Positions 8,337 to 15,607 of a DNA stretch of 64,000 bases are shown piece after piece (position 1 is the stretch's first letter; every line of letters starts with the position of its first letter). The position numbers and the translations under genes are program-made. Location of the stretch: positions 806,001-870,000 of the forward strand of contig NSGV01000003.1 in assembly GCA_002300355.1 (NCBI GenBank). Direction: 5' to 3'. Source of the DNA: Streptomyces sp. TLI_235. Its GTDB lineage: Bacteria; Actinomycetota; Actinomycetes; Streptomycetales; Streptomycetaceae. The notes below the pieces were generated by a model. The model made no database searches. It was not told where the DNA came from and saw only the letters and a list, made by a program, of their open reading frames with translations.

Positions 8337-9176
8337 TCAGACGTGCAGGGTGCCGGTCAGCACCGTGACGGCGCTCCCCGTGAGGTGGACGCGGTCGCCG
8401 CGCACGGCGGTGCGCACCAGGCCGGTGCGCGGGGACACCTGGAGGCCCAGGAGTTCGTCGCGGCCGAGCCGGGCCGACCAGTACGGGGCGAGCGCGATGT
8501 GGGCGCTGCCGGTGACCGGGTCCTCGGGAATGCCTCTGGCCGGTGCGAAGAAGCGGGAGACGAAGTCGTGGCCCGCGCCGGCGGGGGCGGCGGGGGCAGC
8601 GACGATGACGCCGCGCAGTCCCTCGCGTTCCGTCAGGTCGGCCACGGCGTCGAGGTCGGGCGCCAGGGCGCGGACCGCGGCCTCGTCGGGAAGGACGGCC
8701 AGCAGGTCGCCGACGCCGGCGGTGCGGAAGACGGCGTCCGGGACGGCCCCCAGCGCCGGGACGAGCCCGTCCGGCACGGGCGCCGCAAGGGTGGGGGCCG
8801 CCGGGAAGTCGAGGGTGATGTCGCCCTCCGCGTCGGCGTGGCTGACGAGCACGCCGTGCTGCCGGCTCAGGAAGCGGACGGCTCCGACCAGGCCCCGCTC
8901 GGCGCGCAGCGCGTGCGCCGTGGCGAGTGTGGCGTGTCCGCACAGGCCGGCCTCGGCGGTCGGGGTGAACCACCGGATCGCCCAGTCGGCTTCGGCCTCG
9001 GCCTCGGCCGGAGCGGACAGCGGGAGCGCGAAGGCGGTCTCGGGATGGTTGGTCTCGGCGGCGACCTGCTGCATCCACGCGGTGTCCGGCCACGGCCCTT
9101 CGGGCAGCAGGCACACCGCGGCCGGGTTCCCGCGGAAGGGGCGATCGGTGAAGGCATCGACGACGTAAAGGCGCAT
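8337..9176 (-). CDS. PhzF family isomerase-like protein
   Basis: A 279-residue protein with the two-lobed diaminopimelate-epimerase-like fold of PhzF. The N-terminal VDAFTDRPFRGNPAAV motif, the catalytic glutamate in HPETAF (Glu46), the CGHATLA motif and the late EDPVTGSAHIAL motif are all present, so it should be an active isomerase. PhzF proper isomerises a phenazine precursor; most Streptomyces paralogues have unknown substrates and no phenazine genes are nearby. Start ATG 9176. The frame remains open far upstream, but that is antisense to other sequence. Confidence 0.9.
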   Translation of the reverse strand: MRLYVVDAFTDRPFRGNPAAVCLLPEGPWPDTAWMQQVAAETNHPETAFALPLSAPAEAEAEADWAIRWFTPTAEAGLCGHATLATAHALRAERGLVGAVRFLSRQHGVLVSHADAEGDITLDFPAAPTLAAPVPDGLVPALGAVPDAVFRTAGVGDLLAVLPDEAAVRALAPDLDAVADLTEREGLRGVIVAAPAAPAGAGHDFVSRFFAPARGIPEDPVTGSAHIALAPYWSARLGRDELLGLQVSPRTGLVRTAVRGDRVHLTGSAVTVLTGTLHV

Positions 9177-9299
9177 GCCCGGGACGGTAACGACGCCGGA
9201 ACCGGCGCCGAAAGGGCCAATCCGGAACAAGTGGACCGGTCGGCCGCCGGTGTGCACCGGAGGGCGGGGGCGGGGGTGCGTCGGGGTAGGCTCCGCTGC

Positions 9300-9701
9300 G
9301 TGATCGTCGATTCGGATCTGGTGCAGGACCTGGCGCCCACCGGTGTGCTGCGCGCGGCCGTGAACCTCGGCAACCCGGTCCTGGCCCAGGGCACCCCTGA
9401 CGCGCCGTCGGGTGTCACGGTGGACCTCGCCCGGGAGTTCGCCGCACGCCTCGGCGTCCCGGTGGAGTACCGGTGCTTCGACGCGGCCCGCAAGTCCTAC
9501 GAGGCGATGGCCGAGGGCCGGGCCGACCTGTGCTTCCTCGCCGTCGAACCCGCCCGCGAGGCCGATGTCGCCTTCACCGAGCCGTACGTGGTGATCGAGG
9601 GGGTCTTCGCGGTGCCCCGCGACTCCGTCCTCTCCACGGTCGCCGACGTCGACCGTGCGGGCGTCCGGATCGGGCGCGACCAGGTGGATCCGGGTCAGTA
9701 G
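9300..9701 (+). pseudogene. Solute-binding protein (SBP_bac_3 type), C-terminally truncated
   Basis: From GTG 9300 the frame encodes the first half of a periplasmic amino-acid-binding-type domain: LVQDLAPTGVLRAAVNLGN, then VDLAREFAARLGVPVEY, and FTEPYVVIEGVFAVP, all standard for lobe 1. After about 9672 the similarity stops abruptly and the frame ends nine codons later at TAG 9699-9701. Intact members are near 250 residues, so lobe 2 is gone. No signal peptide is present, as in many solo cytoplasmic members. The downstream sequence belongs to an oppositely oriented fragment, consistent with a deletion joining two 3-prime ends. Confidence 0.65.
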
Positions 9702-10049
9702 CTGCGCCGAGCCCGACTCGTCGGGCTCACCTTCTGCGCGCCGCACCTGCCAGTCCACCTCGTGCCGCGCTCCGCGAGTGCCGTCCACGGGCTCCACCGG
9801 GTACTCGTGGACGCACTGCCGCGTGGCGCGCACGACCGGTTCGAGGTCACGGCCTGCCACCGTCCCGTCCGCGGCTTCCTGCACCAGCCGGACCCGCACC
9901 ACCGGGCGCGCGAAGGGCATCACCAAGCGCAGCACCACCCCGCGCCTCGGCCACCCCGGCCCCGACGGCACCACCCTCACCTCGGACCGCCCGCCGTCCA
10001 GTCCGATCGGCGCGTACTCCTCGTGCCGGACGATCAGTTCCCAGTCCAT
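9702..10049 (-). pseudogene. Possible truncated gene of unknown function, facing the SBP fragment
   Basis: From ATG 10049 the minus strand reads MDWELIVRHEEYAPIGLDGG and continues with beta-rich, protein-like sequence for about 115 residues until it meets the truncated solute-binding gene. The frame then runs on without a stop into antisense sequence, so no natural end exists. I do not recognise the family. Either this is the head of a gene that lost its end in the same deletion that truncated the SBP, or it is a fortuitous open frame. Confidence 0.35.
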
Positions 10050-10160
10050 CCGGCAGCGGACGGGCGTGGGGGGCGCGCGATCACGCCGCGAGCGGTGTTC
10101 GTGTGCGTGTCCGGGGTCGCGGCGATACCCGTGGCCGGGCTGATCCCGTAAGGTCGGGCA

Positions 10161-10781
10161 ATGGCGAAGTACTTCGACGTGCACCCGCAGACCCCCCAGT
10201 CGCGCACCATTGCCACCGTGGCCGACAGCCTCCGGGCCGGCGCCCTCATCGCGTACCCGACCGACTCCTGCTTCGCGCTCGGCTGCCGCCTGGGCAACCA
10301 CGACGGAATCGAGCGGATCCGGTCGATCCGGCGACTCGACGACCGCCACCACTTCACCCTGGTCTGCGAGAACTTCGCGCAGCTCGGGCAGTTCGTCCAC
10401 ATCGACAACGACGTCTTCCGGGCCGTCAAGGCGGCGACGCCGGGCAGCTACACCTTCATCCTGCCCGCCACCAAGGAGGTGCCGCGCCGCCTGATGCATC
10501 CCAAGAAGAAGACCGTGGGCGTCCGGATCCCCGACCACACCGTCACCCGCGCGCTGCTCGCCGAGCTCGGCGAACCGCTGGTCTCCAGCACGCTCCTGCT
10601 CCCCGGCGAGGACCAGCCGATGACGCAGGGCTGGGAGATCAAGGAGCGGCTCGACCACGCACTGGACGCCGTCGTCGACTCCGGCGACTGCGGGACCGAA
10701 CCCACGACGGTCGTCGACTTCTCCAGCGGCGAGGCGGAGATCGTCCGGCACGGGGCCGGCGACACCACGCGCTTCGAGTAG
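10161..10781 (+). CDS. YrdC/Sua5-type threonylcarbamoyl-AMP synthase-like protein
   Basis: A 206-residue protein matching the YrdC fold: LRAGALIAYPTDSCFALGC (about residues 26-44), then RHHFTLVCENF, TPGSYTFILPAT and KKKTVGVRIPDH, which bind ATP, bicarbonate and threonine in the family. YrdC makes the threonylcarbamoyl-AMP used for tRNA t6A37. It is a little shorter than Sua5 and resembles the YciO-like subgroup, so it may be a paralogue rather than the essential enzyme. Start ATG 10161. It stands alone and converges on the DUF4097 gene across a hairpin terminator. Confidence 0.85.
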   Translation: MAKYFDVHPQTPQSRTIATVADSLRAGALIAYPTDSCFALGCRLGNHDGIERIRSIRRLDDRHHFTLVCENFAQLGQFVHIDNDVFRAVKAATPGSYTFILPATKEVPRRLMHPKKKTVGVRIPDHTVTRALLAELGEPLVSSTLLLPGEDQPMTQGWEIKERLDHALDAVVDSGDCGTEPTTVVDFSSGEAEIVRHGAGDTTRFE

Positions 10782-10815
10782 CAGGCTCGCGGCCGCGCGG
10801 CCTGACACGCGGACG

Positions 10816-10853
10816 GGGCGGCGTATCCGACGGGATGTCGGTGTACGCCGCCC
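10816..10853. terminator. Bidirectional hairpin terminator
   Basis: GGGCGGCGTA (10816-10825) pairs with TACGCCGCCC (10844-10853), and an inner CCGAC pairs with GTCGG. It sits between the convergent ends of the YrdC-like and DUF4097 genes. No U-tract, as is usual in streptomycetes. Confidence 0.7.
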
Positions 10854-10893
10854 GCCGGTGGGACGGGGTTGCGCGGGCCGTGCACCTCGACGG

Positions 10894-11565
10894 TCAGAGG
10901 CTGCGGGCGGTGATGTCGCCGTAGGCGGTGGTGGCGCGGACGGTCAGGGCCGCGGCGGCGCCGTCGGCGTTCTTCAGCGCGTTGTGGATCCGGCCGTAGG
11001 CGGTGCCGGCGTCCAGCGAGGCGGAGACGCCGCGGGCGGCGCCGACCTCGATCCCGCCGGCCTCGGTGCGCAGCACGACCGCGCCGCGGACGGCCTCGGT
11101 GATCCGGATGTCGCCCTTGGTGGTGCTGATCTCGGCGGGGCCGGTGAGGCGGCCGACGGCGATGTCGCCGGCGAGCAGGGTGAGGTGGGCGCTCGCGGCC
11201 TCGTCGAGCTTGATCGAGCCGGCGGCGCTGTCGAGGGTGACGTCGCCGAGCCGCCCGACGCCCCGCAGTTCGGCGTCGGCCGTCCTCGCCGCGACGCGGG
11301 AGCCGGCGGGCAGCTGGACGGTGACCTCGACGGACCCGGAGGTGCCGAGGACCCGGTTCTTCGCGGCGGGGGCCTCGATGCGCAGGACGCCGTCGGCGTA
11401 GGCGACCTCGATCCGGGCCGCGGCCTTCACGTCGCGGCCCTTGGCGGCGTCCGCGGGCCGGATCTCGACGGTGGTGTCGGCCCGGTGGGCGGCGATGAAC
11501 CGGATCCGCCCGGCGGGGACGTCGAGGGTGGCCGAGATGGGGGCGGGGGTGTCGAACTTCTGCAT
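10894..11565 (-). CDS. DUF4097 beta-strand-repeat protein
   Basis: A 223-residue protein built of short beta strands with the recurrent pattern of DUF4097/DUF4098 (for example GDVTLDSAAGSIKLDEA, GDIAVGRLTGPAEISTTKGDIRI and a closing TAYGDITARSL), which forms a right-handed beta-helix-like fold. No signal peptide is visible, so it is probably cytoplasmic. Start ATG 11565 has AGGAGA upstream; a start at 11616 would add a non-conserved segment. It is divergent from a GbsR/MarR-like regulator with several TTGCA/TGCAA elements between them, so the regulator probably controls it. This pairing recurs in Streptomyces. Confidence 0.85.
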   Translation of the reverse strand: MQKFDTPAPISATLDVPAGRIRFIAAHRADTTVEIRPADAAKGRDVKAAARIEVAYADGVLRIEAPAAKNRVLGTSGSVEVTVQLPAGSRVAARTADAELRGVGRLGDVTLDSAAGSIKLDEAASAHLTLLAGDIAVGRLTGPAEISTTKGDIRITEAVRGAVVLRTEAGGIEVGAARGVSASLDAGTAYGRIHNALKNADGAAAALTVRATTAYGDITARSL

Positions 11566-11610
11566 CGTGCTCTCCTGCGACTCGTCGTTTCTGATGACCG
11601 AAACGCTACG

Positions 11611-11740
11611 TTGCATTCAAGGATCCGGCAACATGCTCGTTGCGCCGAATCACCATCTATGCAGGCTGCGGCCTCAGAATTGTTGCAATGGCCTTGAATT
11701 TAATGCAACGGCCAGCGATTCGCCCATTGCAATGAATGGC
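11611..11740. promoter_or_regulatory. Divergent promoter region with repeated TTGCA/TGCAA elements
   Basis: This A/T-rich stretch holds TTGCATTCAAGG (11611-11622), TTGCAATG (11683-11690), CCTTGAATTTAATGCAA (11692-11708) and the perfect palindrome CATTGCAATG (11725-11734). The first and third elements are related as inverted copies. They are good candidates for operators of the regulator at 11788, acting on both divergent genes. Confidence 0.6.
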
Positions 11741-11787
11741 GAGTGAACGCTATGCTGAAGGCGCCACGGACCACAAAGGAGGCCGCG

Positions 11788-12540
11788 ATGCCGGGAGGCA
11801 GACTCACCCAGCAGGAACGTCAGCAGATCGCGCTGGGACTGGCCGACGGCCTCGCCTACGCGGAGATCGCCAGACGCCTCGACCGTCCGACCTCGACGGT
11901 CACGCGCGAGGTGATGCGCAACGGCGGCCCCACCGCCTACCGCGCCGACCTCGCCCACCGCGCCACCGAACACCGCGCGCACCGTCGAAGGCCCGCCGCC
12001 TCCCGGGGGTCGGAGCCGCTCCCCCAGCCGCACGGACGCGACGCCGAGGCCGTGGCCGCGTACGAGGAGACGCTCACCACCGTCCTCATGGCCACGGGCG
12101 TGCCCACGATGGGGGCCCGGGTGCTGACCTGCCTGTTCACCAGCGACGCGGGCAGCCTCACCGCGTCCCAGCTCGCCCAGCACCTACAGGTCAGCCCGGC
12201 CTCCATCTCCAAGGCGATCGCCTTCCTGGAGAGTCAGAGCCTCGTCCGCCGGGAACGCGACGAACGCCGCCGCGACCGCTACATCGTCGACGACGAGCTC
12301 TTCTACCAGGCGACGATCGCCAGCGCCCGGTCCAACGACCAACTCGTCGCAACCGCACGCCAGGGCGTCGCCGTCCTCGGCCCCTCCAGCCCGGCCGCCA
12401 CCCGCCTGGAGAACGTCGCCCGCTTCCTGGACTTCATCAGCGAAAGCATCACCCGCGCCGCCGAACAGGCCCGCGAAGTCCTCCACACGAAGCCCGAAAC
12501 GGCCTCGGGCGGCACTGCGGAGCCGCAACCGGAAGACTGA
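11788..12540 (+). CDS. GbsR/MarR-like regulator with N-terminal HTH_38-type domain
   Basis: A 250-residue protein with two DNA-binding parts. Residues 5-45 (LTQQERQQIALGLADGLAYAEIARRLDRPTSTVTREV) match the helix-turn-helix seen at the start of IS30-type transposases, and residues 95-170 (LTASQLAQHLQVSPASISKAIAFLESQSLVRRERD) match a MarR/GbsR winged helix. ATG 11788 is preceded by AAAGGAGG (11775-11782), an excellent ribosome site that settles the start. It is divergent from the DUF4097 gene and presumably represses it and itself. The IS30-like head fused to a regulator is a recurrent actinobacterial design rather than a transposon remnant. Confidence 0.87.
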   Translation: MPGGRLTQQERQQIALGLADGLAYAEIARRLDRPTSTVTREVMRNGGPTAYRADLAHRATEHRAHRRRPAASRGSEPLPQPHGRDAEAVAAYEETLTTVLMATGVPTMGARVLTCLFTSDAGSLTASQLAQHLQVSPASISKAIAFLESQSLVRRERDERRRDRYIVDDELFYQATIASARSNDQLVATARQGVAVLGPSSPAATRLENVARFLDFISESITRAAEQAREVLHTKPETASGGTAEPQPED

Positions 12541-12632
12541 TGGTCGGCCGAGGAAAAGTCAGCTGCCGTCTACCCACCGCTCGATGAGGCTCCCCGGAAG
12601 CCCGTCAGCCGAGCCCGTGGTGGATGGACCGA

Positions 12633-12672
12633 GCCGGTCGTACGGAGGAGGCACGTTCTCCGTACGACCGGC
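12633..12672. terminator. Strong hairpin between convergent genes
   Basis: A perfect 15-bp stem (GCCGGTCGTACGGAG with CTCCGTACGACCGGC) closes a 10-base loop. It lies in the otherwise empty 289 bases between the GbsR-like gene (ends 12540) and the MFS gene (ends 12830 on the other strand) and can terminate transcription from both sides. No gene was seen in this gap. Confidence 0.75.
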
Positions 12673-12829
12673 CAGGTCCGACCCCACTGGCAGGGCCGGT
12701 AGGACGTCGAACACCAAACTGCCGAACCCGGCCTCACCTGCCAGAAGGCGGCTGCGGGTGCAGGCCTGCGGGTGGGAGTCGTCGCACAGGGCTCCGACGC
12801 TGCTGCACGGCCCGTCCAGTCTCGCCGGG

Positions 12830-14323
12830 TCAGTGCGCTTCGCGGTCCTCGGCCGGGCGGGCGCGGCGGCGGGCGGTCATGGTCGGTGCGGCCAGTGCGG
12901 TTGCGGCGAGCAGTGCTCCGGCCACCCCCAGCGCGTGCTGCGCGCCGAGGCCCGCCGTTCGCCCGGAGGCGTCGCCTGCCAGGAAGACACCGCCGACGAC
13001 GGCGACGCCGAGGGTGCCGCCGAGTTGCTGGACGGCGTTGAGGAGGCCGGCCGCCGAGCCGGTCTCCTGAGGGGAGACGCGGCGCAGCGCGGCGGTGAAG
13101 AACGGCGGGGTGAACAGGCCGACGCCGAGGCCGGCGAGGGTGAGGGCGAACGGCAGGGCGGTCGGGCAGTGGCCGGCGGGTGCGGTCCGGTAGGCGAGGG
13201 CCGCGGCGGCGATGCCCGTGGCGAGGGTGGCGATGCCGGCGTGCAGGACGCGGGTGCCGTGCCGGGGGACGAGGTGGCTGCCGGCGAGCCAGGAGGCGAC
13301 GGCCAGTCCGGCGGACCAGGGCAGCAGGGTGAGGCCGGCGGTGAGCGGGCCGGTGTGCAGTCCGAGTTCGAGGTGCAGCACCACGGTGATCATGACGCCG
13401 TTCATGGTGGCGAAGAACAGCGTGGAGGTGGCCAGTGCGGCGGGGAAGGCGCGGCCGCGCAGCAGGGAGGGTTCGACGAGTGGGGTGCGGCCGGCGGCGG
13501 CCGTGCGGCGCTGGTGGGCGGTGAACACGGCCAGGACGAGGGCGCCGAGGGTGGCTGCGGCCCATGCGGCGGCACTCGGTGCGCCGGTTCCGGCGGCGAG
13601 CGGGCACACCAGCAGGGTGGTGCCGGCTGCGGCGAGGAGGGTTCCGGTGGCGTCGAGGCGGGGGCGTACGGGGGCGTGGTCCTCGCGCAGGCGCGGGGCG
13701 ACGGCCAGGACGGCGGCCGCGAGCGGCAGGTTGACCAGGAACACCGCGCGCCAGGAGGTGCCGAGCAGGTCGGCGTGGGTGAGCACGCCGCCGAGGACGG
13801 GTCCGAGGACGGCGGACAGGCCCATGACCGGTCCGATGGTGCCCAGGGCCTTGGGCAGTTCGTCGTCGTCGAACATGGCGCGGATCAGTCCGAAGGTCTG
13901 AGGGATGATCAGGGCGGCGGCTGCGCCCTGTGCCGCGCGCAGGCCGATGAGGATGCCGGTGGTGGGGGCGAGTGCGCAGGCCAGGGAGGTGAGGGCGAAC
14001 GCGGTGACGCCGATCCGGAAGACGCGGCGGCGGCCGGCGATGTCGCCGAGGCGGGCGGCGGTGAGCAGGCCGAGGGCGAAGGTGAGGGTGTAGGCGGCGC
14101 TGTACCAGGGGATGGCGGCGGCGGGGCCGCCGAGGTCGGTGTGGATGACGGGGCCGGCGACCTGAACGATGGTGGCGTCGAGGAGGTTCATGGCCTCGGC
14201 GGTGAGCAGCGCGATCAGGGCGGTCCACCGGTGGCGGTGCGGTGCGGTGTCCGCTCGGCCGGTCGCGGCGATTCGGGCCGAGGCGTCGGTGTCGGTGTCG
14301 GTGTCGGCTGGATGCCGGGTCAT
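12830..14323 (-). CDS. MFS multidrug efflux transporter (EmrB/QacA type, 14 helices)
   Basis: A 497-residue inner-membrane protein with about 14 hydrophobic segments. The DHA2 signature is visible near the start (LLTAEAMNLLDATIVQVAGPVI), followed by ARLGDIAGRRRVFRIG (motif A) and, further on, GPVLGGVLTHADLLGTSWRAVFLVNLPL (motif C and following loop). It should export drugs or metabolites by proton antiport. Start ATG 14323 with a G-rich ribosome site; a longer start at 14521 would cross the divergent regulator. The divergent AsnC-type regulator likely controls it. Confidence 0.9.
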   Translation of the reverse strand: MTRHPADTDTDTDASARIAATGRADTAPHRHRWTALIALLTAEAMNLLDATIVQVAGPVIHTDLGGPAAAIPWYSAAYTLTFALGLLTAARLGDIAGRRRVFRIGVTAFALTSLACALAPTTGILIGLRAAQGAAAALIIPQTFGLIRAMFDDDELPKALGTIGPVMGLSAVLGPVLGGVLTHADLLGTSWRAVFLVNLPLAAAVLAVAPRLREDHAPVRPRLDATGTLLAAAGTTLLVCPLAAGTGAPSAAAWAAATLGALVLAVFTAHQRRTAAAGRTPLVEPSLLRGRAFPAALATSTLFFATMNGVMITVVLHLELGLHTGPLTAGLTLLPWSAGLAVASWLAGSHLVPRHGTRVLHAGIATLATGIAAAALAYRTAPAGHCPTALPFALTLAGLGVGLFTPPFFTAALRRVSPQETGSAAGLLNAVQQLGGTLGVAVVGGVFLAGDASGRTAGLGAQHALGVAGALLAATALAAPTMTARRRARPAEDREAH

Positions 14324-14396
14324 GCGGTCCCCCCATGGGTGGATGCCGATCGGTGCGGTGCCACCACCCTGTCGCCGCCCATCCGCAAGGTTCCAT

Positions 14397-14421
14397 GAAT
14401 CGCGACCGAATCGACGATTTC
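14397..14421. promoter_or_regulatory. Candidate AsnC-type operator
   Basis: Between the divergent MFS and AsnC genes, GAATCG occurs twice 11 bases apart (14397 and 14408), and the second copy forms the palindrome AATCG-A-CGATT (14409-14419). One-turn-phased repeats are typical of Lrp/AsnC octamer binding. Confidence 0.5.
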
Positions 14422-14441
14422 TTCCATCAGCGGCGGCTACG

Positions 14442-15425
14442 GTGACGGATGTGCTCGAACTCGACGATCTCGACCGCGGCCTGATCCACGCGTTGCACGT
14501 GGACGCGCGTGCCCCGTTCACCCTGATCGCGGAGGTTCTCGGTTCCTCGACGCAGACCGTGGTGCGCCGCTACCGGCGCCTGCACGCCGAGGGCGGGCTG
14601 CGGGTGGTCGCCCTGCCGAGCCCGCGCAGCGCCCGTACGCACCAGTGGTTCCTGCGTCTGACCGCGGCGACCCGTACCGCCCATGACCTCGCGGTGGCGC
14701 TCGCCCGCCGTCCTGACACCTCGTGGGTCCGGCTCACCTCGGGCGGCACCGAGATCGTCGCGATCGTCCACACGGCGCCCGGCGGCCCGGATGCGCACGC
14801 GCTGTTGCTGCGCGACATCCCGCGCACCTCCGGCATCACCGCGGTCTCCGCGCACTACCTGCTGCACACCTATCTGGGCGGTCCGGTGGCCTGGCGCGGC
14901 CGTCTCGGTACGCTGACGGCCGAGCAGGAGGCCCGGCTTCGTGCCCACGCCGTCCCGGCGGTGGAGACCGACGGCGATCCGTACTCGTTCACCGAGGCCG
15001 ATCTGCGGCTGCTGGCCGTGCTGCGCGAGGACGGCCGGACGAGCTACGCGGACCTGGCCGCCGCGACCGGGTCCACGCCCGCCACCGTCACCCGCCGTCT
15101 GACCGAACTGCGCTCGCGCGGCGCGCTGTTCTTCGACCTCGACGTCGAGCCGGCGCTCCTCGGGGTCACCGTGTCCGCCCTGCTGTGGATGCAGGTCGCC
15201 CCGAGCCGGCTCGACGAGGTGGCCACCGCACTGGCGGCCCACGACGAGCTCGCCGTCGTCGCCGCCACGACCGGCCCGACCAATCTGGTCGCGCACGCGC
15301 TGTGCAGCGACGCGGAGGCGTTGCACCACTACCTGACCCGCCGCCTCGCCCTGGACGCGATCGGCCGGATCGAGACGGCGCCGGTGCTGCGCACCTACAA
15401 GGCCGCCGCCACGCTGCGCCTCTGA
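14442..15425 (+). CDS. Lrp/AsnC family transcriptional regulator (duplicated form)
   Basis: A 327-residue protein containing two AsnC-type helix-turn-helix plus RAM halves: the first HTH near residues 5-50 (DLDRGLIHALHVDARAPFTLIAEVLGSSTQTVVRRYRRL) and the second near 185-235 (FTEADLRLLAVLREDGRTSYADLAAATGSTPATVTRRLTEL). This double architecture, twice the size of Lrp, is common in Streptomyces. GTG 14442 is chosen because the alignment begins immediately after; GTG 14451 is possible. It is divergent from the MFS efflux gene, its probable target, with an amino acid or related efflux substrate as the possible effector. Confidence 0.88.
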   Translation: MTDVLELDDLDRGLIHALHVDARAPFTLIAEVLGSSTQTVVRRYRRLHAEGGLRVVALPSPRSARTHQWFLRLTAATRTAHDLAVALARRPDTSWVRLTSGGTEIVAIVHTAPGGPDAHALLLRDIPRTSGITAVSAHYLLHTYLGGPVAWRGRLGTLTAEQEARLRAHAVPAVETDGDPYSFTEADLRLLAVLREDGRTSYADLAAATGSTPATVTRRLTELRSRGALFFDLDVEPALLGVTVSALLWMQVAPSRLDEVATALAAHDELAVVAATTGPTNLVAHALCSDAEALHHYLTRRLALDAIGRIETAPVLRTYKAAATLRL

Positions 15426-15607
15426 CAGCCAGGGGCCGCCGGGAGCAGTGTTCGCCCCTGGGAGGGTGAATCTGACGGTGCGTCCGCCGCTGTCGTGCCG
15501 GCCGGGGCGGGAGGTCGGTCTACCGTCGAGCCCGGCCCGGGGCCCGGGCTGTCCGCTCCCCCGGCGTGCTTCGTGCTCCCCCTGACCGACTGGAAGGTTG
15601 CTCCCGC

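Noticed and set aside
8337..10808. One 823-codon minus-strand gene joining PhzF with upstream sequence
   Set aside because: Only the last 279 residues are PhzF; the rest is antisense to the solute-binding fragment and the YrdC-like gene. Absence of stops is a GC effect.
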